Below are positions 1 through 6,486 of a stretch of 25,050 bases of DNA, piece after piece. This stretch comes from an uncultured Blautia sp. Its GTDB lineage: Bacteria; Bacillota; Clostridia; Lachnospirales; Lachnospiraceae. The stretch spans positions 1 through 25,050 of the forward strand of contig USPF01000036.1 in assembly GCA_900556555.1 (NCBI GenBank), in the 5' to 3' direction. The notes below the pieces were generated by a model. It was not told the origin of the DNA and did no database searches. It was given only the letters and a program-made list of their open reading frames with translations. Position 1 is the stretch's first letter; every line of letters starts with the position of its first letter. Both the position numbers and the translations under genes were made by a program.

Positions 1-29
1 GCTCTCAAAAGCTCTTTCACTGCTGCCAT
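1..29 (-). CDS. Start of an unidentified gene running off the left edge
   Basis: On the minus strand an ATG at 27-29 follows an AGGAGG ribosome binding site by 9 bases, and the binding site overlaps the stop codon of the M16C gene upstream. Only nine codons are visible (MAAVKELLR), too few to identify a product. The tight spacing suggests co-transcription with the peptidase gene. It does not obviously start like the missing C-terminal half of that peptidase, but nine residues cannot settle this. Confidence 0.5.
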
Positions 30-42
30 TCTTATAATCCTC

Positions 43-1587
43 CTAAGGTTCTTCTGTTTCTTCTGCATCCTGATACTCTTTCAGATGCTTGGTATCAGCC
101 ACTAATTTTTCCAACTGTTCCTGACTTAAAGACGCTTTATATTTTGCCAGCTTTTCTGCCAGTGCAGTTTCCTTTTCCGCTGCCAGCCCTCTCTTTGGAT
201 TTACTACCACAACAGACGCATGGGTATTGGAAAGTAGATATTTTTCAATAAGTTCTTCAAAATATCCTGTATCTGCTTTTTTCTTCAAGGCTTCAAAAAT
301 ATCCAGACATTTTAAACGCTCAAATGGTTTTGCATCATCATACAGCCATGTATCAAACACGTCAATTCCATACATCAGCCCTTTGGGGAAGGAGGAATAA
401 TCTGCCTCACGGAAGCGAAACTCAATATAGTTAATTCCTGCTTCAATGGCTTTTTTATCCACTCCGTTCTTTACAATGTCCTCTAATGTGCTGCGGATAA
501 GGGAAAGAAATCTGTCCTTGTCTGCCGGATTTGCATTTTTCGCAATAACAGAGAAAAACGGCTGATAAATTCCGTCCTCATAAGAGCCCATGATATCCTT
601 TCCAATTCCTTCTTCTAAAAGAATTTTCTTCAAAGGAGCTCCCGGAGCACTTAAAAGTGTATAATCCAGAATTTCAAAAGCAACGCTTCTTTCAATATCC
701 AGACTGTCTCCCACAACAATGTTGTAGGATAAGTAAGAATTGTTTTCTTCCGGCTCACTTTCTGTTACGGAATATTCCATTTCCACATTTCTGATTTCCG
801 CAAAAGCTTCCTGACGTCCGATTTCAGAAGCAACCGGAATTTCATCATATTTGCTTAAATACTCCTTATCCATCCAGTTCAGGCGTTCTTCCATATCCAT
901 ATTTCCATACAGATAAATATAACTGTTTGCCGGATGATAATAGCGGCTGTGGAAGGATAAAAACTCAGAATATTTTAAATCAGAAATACACTGAGGATCT
1001 CCTCCTGACTCAACACCGTAAGGCGTATCAGGAAACAGAGAATTAAAAATTTCTCTCTCCAATACATCCTCCGGTGAAGAAAACGCCCCCTTCATCTCGT
1101 TGTAAACTACACCATTTAAAGTAAGAGGCGCATCTGCATTTTCCAACTCATAATGCCAACCCTCCTGACGGAAAATTTCTTCCTTTTCGTAAATATTCGG
1201 AAAAAATACAGCATCCAGATAAACGTGCATCAGGTTTTTAAAATCCTGCTCATTGCAGCTCGCCACCGGATACATGGTCTTGTCCGGATAAGTCATGGCA
1301 TTTAAAAAGGTATTTAAAGAACCCTTCACCAGCTCCACAAAAGGATCTTTCAGCGGAAAGTTCTTCGAACCGCACAATACACTGTGCTCTAAAATATGCG
1401 CCACTCCTGTGCTGTCTGCGGGAGGAGTACGAAAGGCAATATTAAATACCTTATTTTCGTCCTCGTTTTTCAGCACCATTACTCTTGCACCGCTTTTTTT
1501 ATGCTTTAACAAATAACCTTCAGAATGAATATCCGAAATTTCTTCTTTTAAAATCAGTTCATAAGCCGGTATTCTATCCATATTCAT
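43..1587 (-). CDS. M16C (presequence protease/insulinase family) zinc peptidase, half-length
   Basis: A cytoplasmic zinc metallopeptidase of the pitrilysin/insulinase superfamily, which degrades short peptides in a closed chamber. The inverted zinc motif HILEH lies at residues 64-68 and the third ligand glutamate is in NEMKG near residue 164. These residues place it in subfamily M16C, as does similarity to the first two domains of presequence protease (PreP/CYM1). Family members are normally about 970 residues; this one ends at 514, in the acidic linker where the C-terminal half should begin. The stop lies inside the AGGAGG of the next gene. It may be truncated (lost C-terminal half, perhaps by a clean deletion) or a naturally split form. 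The N-terminal catalytic domain is complete. The start ATG follows GGAGG at proper spacing; an in-frame ATG two codons downstream is a less likely alternative. Confidence 0.85.
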   Translation of the reverse strand: MNMDRIPAYELILKEEISDIHSEGYLLKHKKSGARVMVLKNEDENKVFNIAFRTPPADSTGVAHILEHSVLCGSKNFPLKDPFVELVKGSLNTFLNAMTYPDKTMYPVASCNEQDFKNLMHVYLDAVFFPNIYEKEEIFRQEGWHYELENADAPLTLNGVVYNEMKGAFSSPEDVLEREIFNSLFPDTPYGVESGGDPQCISDLKYSEFLSFHSRYYHPANSYIYLYGNMDMEERLNWMDKEYLSKYDEIPVASEIGRQEAFAEIRNVEMEYSVTESEPEENNSYLSYNIVVGDSLDIERSVAFEILDYTLLSAPGAPLKKILLEEGIGKDIMGSYEDGIYQPFFSVIAKNANPADKDRFLSLIRSTLEDIVKNGVDKKAIEAGINYIEFRFREADYSSFPKGLMYGIDVFDTWLYDDAKPFERLKCLDIFEALKKKADTGYFEELIEKYLLSNTHASVVVVNPKRGLAAEKETALAEKLAKYKASLSQEQLEKLVADTKHLKEYQDAEETEEP

Positions 1588-1622
1588 GGCATTTCCTCCA
1601 AACTACTTTTTTCTAAAATAAC

Positions 1623-1628
1623 AGTATA
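1623..1628 (-). promoter_or_regulatory. Possible -10 box for the M16C gene
   Basis: The minus strand reads TATACT here, about 36 bases upstream of the M16C start codon. No convincing -35 box is seen at the right distance, because that position falls inside the hairpin at 1634-1659. Weak evidence. Confidence 0.25.
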
Positions 1629-1633
1629 GCACA

Positions 1634-1659
1634 AATCCCCCTAGGAAAATAGGGGGATT
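1634..1659 (-). terminator. Hairpin terminator after the spermidine-synthase-like remnant
   Basis: AATCCCCCTA and TAGGGGGATT form a perfect 10-bp stem with a six-base loop. It lies 20 bases after the stop codon of the minus-strand remnant at 1679. On the minus strand it is followed by only a short T run (TTTGTG), so termination strength is uncertain. It separates this gene from the M16C gene downstream. Confidence 0.6.
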
Positions 1660-1678
1660 GCTTTTATTTCAAACTTTC

Positions 1679-1929
1679 TTATTCCCAGTTTTTCTCCGCT
1701 TCCAGATAATACTGTAAAAGCTTCGGACTTGATAAAGAATTTACCTCCAGCTCCTTTTTCGAACGTTCATCTTCTCCAAAAAGAAAAATCCCCTGCAAAT
1801 TATCCTGCGTCAGAAACTTCCCTTCCTGCTGCAATGTCAGATTTTCAATCTGAAGCTCTGTCTTAGATGCCAGCTGAAATCCCCAATCTCCGAAAGAAGG
1901 AACCTGCACGTGATAGGGATATACAAAAG
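1679..1929 (-). pseudogene. 3' remnant of a spermidine-synthase-like (aminopropyltransferase) gene cut by an IS
   Basis: The reading frame through 1679-1929 encodes about 83 residues typical of the extreme C-terminus of spermidine synthase-like proteins: a PYHVQVPSFGDWGF segment, then FLT, LFxFGEDE, VNSLSSPKLLQYY and a final W-E. The family joins an aminopropyl group from decarboxylated S-adenosylmethionine to putrescine. Similarity starts exactly where the insertion element ends, near 1930. The open frame continues upstream to an ATG at 2002, but those first 24 codons are IS sequence. The dcSAM-binding and catalytic core is missing, and the N-terminal part is not found on the other side of the element. 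It is therefore a dead fragment. The family assignment rests on recognition of the C-terminal motif only. Confidence 0.6.
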
Positions 1930-3081
1930 TGTAGTGGTAAACTAAATTTGTAACACCTTGTTCGGATAGTATATAATATTTATTATCCAAAGGAGGGACC
2001 AATCATGGCCACACGTTACAATGAAAATTTTAAAATTGAAGTAGTCAAAGCCTATATGGCAGGTGATCGCTCAATAAGTGAGATAGCAGCTGACTACAAT
2101 GTTGCAAAAAGCACCCTCACCGGGTGGGTAAAAAAACATGGTGAAGAATGCCAATATAAAACTACCACTAAAACATCACAGGAAGAATTCGAATCTGCAA
2201 AGGAAATCGATTAGTGGTATATCGATTCATTGACAAAAATAAGGAGCAATTTGGCTTAAGATGGTTGTGCAGACATTTTAAGATTAGCCTTAATTGTTAC
2301 TACAATTATCTGAAAGATACGAAAAGAGATTATTACGAGCAAAGATTTATGGTTTATGAAAGGATAAAGTATATCTATTACAACAATAATAGAACCATTG
2401 GATATCGGCTTATGAAAATCTTTCTACAAAGATATGGCATATATCTTTGTACAACAACTATCCATAAATATATGAATAAGGATCTTAATCTGTCTGCTAT
2501 TGTTATGAGAAAAAAGCCAGGTTACAAAAGCTGTAAAAAACATAAAATCTTTGATAATCTCTTAAAGCAAAAGTTCAACGTTGATGAAAAAAATAAGATC
2601 TGGTGCACTGATTTTACATATAAGCGCCAGCCTAATGGTAAGTTTCGATATAACTGTACCATTATGGATTTATTTGACAGATCTGCTATAGCATCAGTCA
2701 ATAGCGATTACATAAATACAGAACTTGCAATAGAAACACTCACGGAAGCCCTAAAAAAAGAAAAACCCAACAATGGAATATTTCTGCACAGCGATCAGGG
2801 AGTACAATATACATCTTGGGAGTTTGTCAATTTTTGCAAGGATAACGGCGTAATTCAAAGTATGAGCAAGGCTGGCTGTCCTTATGATAATGCGCCAATG
2901 GAAAGATTTTATAATACTTTCAAAAATTGTTTTTACTATAGATATACTTTTGAAAGTGTTGAGCAGTTAGATGAAATGACAAAGCAATACATTAACTGGT
3001 ACAACTATGTGAGACCTCATTCAACGAATAACTATATGATACCAAACGATTATGAAGAACTGTATCGTAGGCTTCAGCAAT
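1930..3081 (+). mobile_element. IS3-family insertion sequence, truncated at its right end
   Basis: The element carries the two-gene orfA/orfB layout of the IS3 family. Its left end appears to be the TGTAGTGG at 1930, judged by where the interrupted aminopropyltransferase frame stops matching; IS3-family ends commonly begin TG. A matching inverted copy of the left end (GGTGTTACAAA and onward) is not found downstream of orfB. Instead the sequence passes near 3080 into the 3' end of an unrelated gene. The right end is therefore lost and the copy is unlikely to move by itself. The right boundary given is an estimate. Confidence 0.7.
2005..2214 (+). CDS. IS3-family transposase orfA (helix-turn-helix), shortened
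   Basis: A 69-residue DNA-binding subunit of an IS3-type transposase. The N-terminus has the helix-turn-helix segment SISEIAADYNVAKSTLTGWVKK (about residues 23-44). It starts at an ATG behind AAAGGAGGG. OrfA proteins of this family are usually about 90-110 residues and end in a leucine-zipper coiled coil that mediates multimerisation. Here that region is absent and the protein jumps from SQEEFESAKE to the usual terminal -AKEID. This suggests an internal in-frame deletion. The stop TAG overlaps the GTG of orfB by one base (TAGTG), compatible with translational coupling. Confidence 0.75.
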   Translation: MATRYNENFKIEVVKAYMAGDRSISEIAADYNVAKSTLTGWVKKHGEECQYKTTTKTSQEEFESAKEID

Positions 3082-3107
3082 TTGAAAGAAATTTTGAAAG
3101 ATTGTGA
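2214..3107 (+). CDS. IS3-family transposase orfB (DDE integrase core), 3' end probably fused to flanking DNA
   Basis: The catalytic subunit of the transposase. An HTH_21-like N-terminal region (about residues 40-95) precedes an rve/DDE integrase core. The acidic triad is visible: Asp133 in WCTDFT, Asp194 in HSDQGVQY and Glu230 in NAPMERFYNTFK. The 35 residues between the second Asp and the Glu are the DDE(35)E arrangement of IS3 and retroviral integrases. The start is a GTG overlapping the stop of orfA. The final residues (after RPHSTNNYMIPNDYEELYRR) overlap, in another frame, the remnant of a neighbouring gene, so the natural C-terminus was probably lost with the right end of the element. 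The catalytic core is intact, but without both IS ends it may act only on other copies. Confidence 0.85.
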   Translation: MVYRFIDKNKEQFGLRWLCRHFKISLNCYYNYLKDTKRDYYEQRFMVYERIKYIYYNNNRTIGYRLMKIFLQRYGIYLCTTTIHKYMNKDLNLSAIVMRKKPGYKSCKKHKIFDNLLKQKFNVDEKNKIWCTDFTYKRQPNGKFRYNCTIMDLFDRSAIASVNSDYINTELAIETLTEALKKEKPNNGIFLHSDQGVQYTSWEFVNFCKDNGVIQSMSKAGCPYDNAPMERFYNTFKNCFYYRYTFESVEQLDEMTKQYINWYNYVRPHSTNNYMIPNDYEELYRRLQQFERNFERL

Positions 3108-3234
3108 TTTAGCAGCTTTTTATGATAACACAGAGGAATTTCGACGTTTTGCTATTTTTAGTGGTAGCAAGGTGGTTAGATTATCACATACTTTGCCAAA
3201 ATGGATTGAAGGAAAAGAGCTTATAGCACTATAA
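3082..3234 (+). pseudogene. 3' remnant of a probable zeta-toxin-like P-loop kinase gene
   Basis: A frame through 3082-3234 encodes about 50 residues including CDLAAFYDNTEEFRRFAIF and a final LPKWIEGKELIAL. The pattern 'aspartate-rich, YDNT, R-x-AIF, P-x-W' resembles the C-terminal end of zeta-toxin-like ATPases/kinases. There is no start codon with a ribosome binding site of its own; the frame runs back into the transposase gene. The P-loop and substrate-binding parts are missing, so nothing functional remains. A hairpin follows shortly after the stop, as expected for a real gene end. The family call is tentative; that it is a broken gene end is better supported. Confidence 0.45.
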
Positions 3235-3254
3235 AAGTTCTTGATAGTTTGACG

Positions 3255-3278
3255 AGGGTCTGGCTTTTGCCAGACCCT
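3255..3278 (+). terminator. Hairpin after the kinase remnant
   Basis: AGGGTCTGGC and GCCAGACCCT form a perfect 10-bp stem with a TTTT loop, 20 bases after the remnant's stop codon. Only a short T run follows (TTTGAT), so it may be a modest terminator. Confidence 0.65.
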
Positions 3279-3523
3279 TTGATAATAAAAACATAAATTT
3301 TCCATTTTCTGAGTTTGTAATAGAGTAAAACACACAAAAAATTCTTTCAATCTGACTAATCTTTATACACTGATAGTACAGTATGAATCCCATAAAAAAC
3401 TAAAATATAAACAAATTGTAAAAAAAGAAAAAAAGATGCAATATTGTTAGAAATTCAGAGAAAAAACATGATATAATATTCTGGGGTAATAATGTACTAT
3501 ATTAGCACAGAGGAGACGCAAAT
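3279..3523. other. AT-rich intergenic region before the VanY gene
   Basis: This stretch holds no credible gene. It is A-rich, contains an extended -10 element at 3469-3477 and ends in the ribosome binding site AGAGGAG ahead of the ATG at 3524. Confidence 0.6.
3469..3477 (+). promoter_or_regulatory. Extended -10 promoter element for the VanY gene
   Basis: TGATATAAT matches the extended -10 consensus TGnTATAAT. No good -35 is found at 17 bases, which is usual for extended -10 promoters. The start codon is 46 bases downstream. Confidence 0.55.
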
Positions 3524-4687
3524 ATGGCGGAAGATTATAGAAATGATGTACAAAACAGGGGGAAAGAAAATCCGGAAAAGGAACTTGTGTTGCTGGATTT
3601 GACGCATAAAAAAAGAAATTCTGCTCAGCATTCTGCCCAGACGCCTGCAAGAAGGCGTTCTGTGCAGCAGACAGAAGAGATTGTTCCCAGAAGAGGTGGA
3701 AACTGCCGGCAGGAGGCCAGGACACATTCCGTCCGTCAGGAAGAGGGGCATACTGTCAGGAGAACGCAGAACAGGCAGAATGAGGTTCACAGGTCATCTT
3801 TACAGCAAACCATGGAAGAAGATGAAGAGGCGAGAAGAAGAGCTATGGCTCGTGCCAGACAGCGGAGAAACAAAAAAAGAATACAGCAGAGAAACCGCCG
3901 TTTTGCAGCAGCAATTCTTGTAGTGGTGGTTCTTATTGGTGCTGGCATTACAGGTGTGGTAAGGGCCAATAAAAAAGCCAGGGAAGAAAAGGCACAGCAG
4001 GTTTATGCCGAGCAGGAAGCCAAGAAGAAAGCACAGGAGCAGGAAAAGGAAAAAGATGCTGGAATCAAAACAGCAGAAGAAAGTGAAAAAAATAAGTGGT
4101 ACCTCAGACTGGTCAACGCAAAAAATTCTCTGGATAAAGATAATCTTCCGGAAATCAATACCGTGTCAGTAAATGGCAGTGATTATGTGGTAGACAAAAG
4201 GATTATTGATGACCTGGAAGAAATGCTTTCTGATGCACAAAGTGATGGAAGATATCCGGTAGTATGTTCTGCATACAGAAGCTGGGATACGCAGGAAATG
4301 CTGTTTGAAAACAAGATAGCCAGAGTGAAACAATCGAAAGGGCTTACCGGAGAAGCAGCAGAAATTGAGGCGGCAACAGTAGTGGCACGCCCTGGAACTA
4401 GTGAACATCAGCTTGGACTGGCAGTGGATATCACAGCGTCTGATTATACGAATCTGGACGAAGGCCAGATGGAAACAGAAGATCAGCAGTGGCTCATGGA
4501 AAATTGCTGGAAGTATGGATTTATTCTCCGGTATCCTGTGGATAAAACAGAAATCACAGGAGTTATTTTTGAGCCATGGCATTACCGTTATGTTGGAAAA
4601 GAAGCAGCAAAAGACATTACGGAGCAGGGCATTACTCTTGAAGAGTATCTGGAGGCTGAGGCGGTTGGTGACCCCAGAAAAGAATAG
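3524..4687 (+). CDS. Membrane-anchored D-Ala-D-Ala carboxypeptidase (VanY/M15B family)
   Basis: A cell-wall enzyme that trims the terminal D-alanine from peptidoglycan stem peptides. The protein has 387 residues. Residues 1-126 form a very basic, glutamine/arginine-rich cytoplasmic segment. One membrane helix spans about 127-148 (AAAILVVVVLIGAGITG), followed by a charged Lys/Glu/Gln-rich coiled-coil stalk (about 149-190). The catalytic VanY domain occupies about 215-375. Zinc site residues are visible: His295 and Asp302 in GTSEHQLGLAVD, and Glu350/His353 in EPWHYRYVG. The long basic cytoplasmic tail is unusual for simple VanY enzymes. No VanRS, VanA or ligase genes are nearby, so a housekeeping cell-wall role is more likely than glycopeptide resistance. 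Two overlapping ABC exporter genes follow 38 bases later and may share its transcript. Confidence 0.88.
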   Translation: MAEDYRNDVQNRGKENPEKELVLLDLTHKKRNSAQHSAQTPARRRSVQQTEEIVPRRGGNCRQEARTHSVRQEEGHTVRRTQNRQNEVHRSSLQQTMEEDEEARRRAMARARQRRNKKRIQQRNRRFAAAILVVVVLIGAGITGVVRANKKAREEKAQQVYAEQEAKKKAQEQEKEKDAGIKTAEESEKNKWYLRLVNAKNSLDKDNLPEINTVSVNGSDYVVDKRIIDDLEEMLSDAQSDGRYPVVCSAYRSWDTQEMLFENKIARVKQSKGLTGEAAEIEAATVVARPGTSEHQLGLAVDITASDYTNLDEGQMETEDQQWLMENCWKYGFILRYPVDKTEITGVIFEPWHYRYVGKEAAKDITEQGITLEEYLEAEAVGDPRKE

Positions 4688-4725
4688 AAGACAACAAGGT
4701 TTTACAGAAAAAGGAGTGGTAGTTT

Positions 4726-6486
4726 ATGTTAAAAACCTTAGCTTCTCAAGTTAAGGAATTTAAAAAAGATTCGATTTTGACCCCGGTATTTATGATTTTA
4801 GAGGTATTGTTTGAAACAATGATTCCATTGCTTATGGCTTCTATCATTGACAAAGGTGTCGAGACGGGAGATATTCATCATATCTATAAGGTCGGAACTA
4901 TGATGGGTGTTTTGGCACTTTGTGGTCTGTGGGCAGGTGTTATGGGAGGAAAATATGCTTCCAAAGCTTCTACAGGATTTGCCAGGAATTTAAGAAAAGC
5001 AATGTATGACAATATACAAAATTTTTCTTTTGCGAACATTGATAAATACAGTACAGCTGGGCTGATCACAAGGCTGACAACCGATGTGACCAACCTGCAG
5101 AATGCTTACCAGATGTTGCTGCGTATGTTTACCAGAGCACCGGCCAGCCTGCTCTGTGCTATGGTCATGGCATTTACAATCCATGCAGAGCTGGCCAGCA
5201 TTTATCTTATAGCAGTGGTGGTTCTTGGAACCTGCCTGATTCTCATTATGAGCCGGGCAGTGAAATATTTCCAGAAAGTATTCCAGAAATATGATGACTT
5301 AAATGCCAGTGTCCAGGAAAATATCACAGGAATCCGTGTGGTAAAGGCATATGTGAGGGAAGATTACGAAAATCAGAAGTTCTTCAAGGCAGCAGAAAAT
5401 GTATATCGGATGTTTGTAAAAGCAGAAAACATCATTGTTGCAAACCAGCCTCTTATGATGTTTACGGTATATGCTTGTATTTTAGGTTTAAGCTGGCTTG
5501 GAGCGAAAATGATTGTAGTAGGCAGTCTTACTACGGGAGAATTGATGAGTCTTCTGACTTACTGTATGAATATTATGATGAGTTTGATGATGCTCTCTAT
5601 GATTTTTGTTATGGTGACCATGAGTTTTGCTTCCGCAGAACGTATCACAGAGGTTCTCAATGAAAAAAGTGATTTGCAGAATCCGGAAAATCCAGTGACG
5701 GAGGTAAAAGACGGAAGCATCGTTTTCAATCATGTGGATTTTGCATATAGGAAATCCAGTGGTGAACCGGTGCTGAAAGATATCAATATAGAAATTCATT
5801 CCGGGGAGACCATCGGAATCATTGGTGGTACGGGAAGTGCCAAATCCAGCCTGGTCAACCTGATTAGCCGCCTCTATGATGTGACAAAAGGAAGTGTGCA
5901 GGTTGGAGGTGTTGATGTAAGAGATTATGATATGGAAGCTCTTCGGAATCAGGTGTCTGTGGTGTTACAGAAAAATGTATTGTTCAGCGGAACCATTTTA
6001 GAAAATCTGAGATGGGGAGATAAAAATGCTACGGAGGAGGAATGTATCCGGGCATGCCAGTTAGCCTGTGCAGATGAATTTATTGAACGGATGCCAGAGA
6101 AATATCACACCTACATAGAACAAGGCGGAAGCAATGTGTCTGGTGGGCAGAAACAGCGTCTCTGCATTGCCAGGGCACTTTTAAAGAAACCGAAAATTCT
6201 GATATTAGATGATTCTACCAGTGCTGTGGACACGGCTACAGATGCCAAAATCCGCAGAGCATTTGCAGAAGAGATTCCTGATACAACCAAATTAATCATT
6301 GCACAGAGGATTTCCAGTGTGAAAGGTGCTGACCGCATCATTGTCATGGACAATGGACAGATTAATGGCTTTGGTACTCATGAAGAACTGATGGAGCATA
6401 ATAAAATTTACCGTGAAGTCTATGAATCCCAGAATCAGGGTGGAGGAGATTTCGACCAGGCAGCAAATATGGGAGGTGAACAGTAA
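4726..6486 (+). CDS. ABC exporter subunit with degenerate ATP site (heterodimeric half-transporter A)
   Basis: A 586-residue half-transporter: six membrane helices (about residues 15-310) followed by an ATPase domain (about 335-575). Walker A is GGTGSAKSS beginning at residue 367, the signature is VSGGQ near 471, and Walker B is ILILDD at 491-496. The usual catalytic glutamate after Walker B is Asp496 and the usual H-loop histidine is Gln527 (IAQRIS). This pair of changes is the hallmark of the degenerate-site subunit of heterodimeric exporters such as TM287/288 and BmrCD. It starts at ATG behind AAAGGAGTGG, and its stop overlaps the next start (TAATG). Likely substrates are drugs, lipids or peptides; the sequence does not say which. 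Confidence 0.9.
   Translation: MLKTLASQVKEFKKDSILTPVFMILEVLFETMIPLLMASIIDKGVETGDIHHIYKVGTMMGVLALCGLWAGVMGGKYASKASTGFARNLRKAMYDNIQNFSFANIDKYSTAGLITRLTTDVTNLQNAYQMLLRMFTRAPASLLCAMVMAFTIHAELASIYLIAVVVLGTCLILIMSRAVKYFQKVFQKYDDLNASVQENITGIRVVKAYVREDYENQKFFKAAENVYRMFVKAENIIVANQPLMMFTVYACILGLSWLGAKMIVVGSLTTGELMSLLTYCMNIMMSLMMLSMIFVMVTMSFASAERITEVLNEKSDLQNPENPVTEVKDGSIVFNHVDFAYRKSSGEPVLKDINIEIHSGETIGIIGGTGSAKSSLVNLISRLYDVTKGSVQVGGVDVRDYDMEALRNQVSVVLQKNVLFSGTILENLRWGDKNATEEECIRACQLACADEFIERMPEKYHTYIEQGGSNVSGGQKQRLCIARALLKKPKILILDDSTSAVDTATDAKIRRAFAEEIPDTTKLIIAQRISSVKGADRIIVMDNGQINGFGTHEELMEHNKIYREVYESQNQGGGDFDQAANMGGEQ

Noticed and set aside
3082..3234. A possible zeta-type toxin-antitoxin system
   Set aside because: Only about 50 C-terminal residues remain, without P-loop or antitoxin gene, so there is no functional system.
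3447..3790. Two overlapping minus-strand frames opposite the start of the VanY gene
   Set aside because: They overlap the VanY promoter and N-terminus, have no ribosome binding site and resemble no family.
3524..4687. Glycopeptide-resistance (van) cluster
   Set aside because: Only a VanY-type domain is present; no ligase, VanH, VanX or VanRS genes adjoin it.
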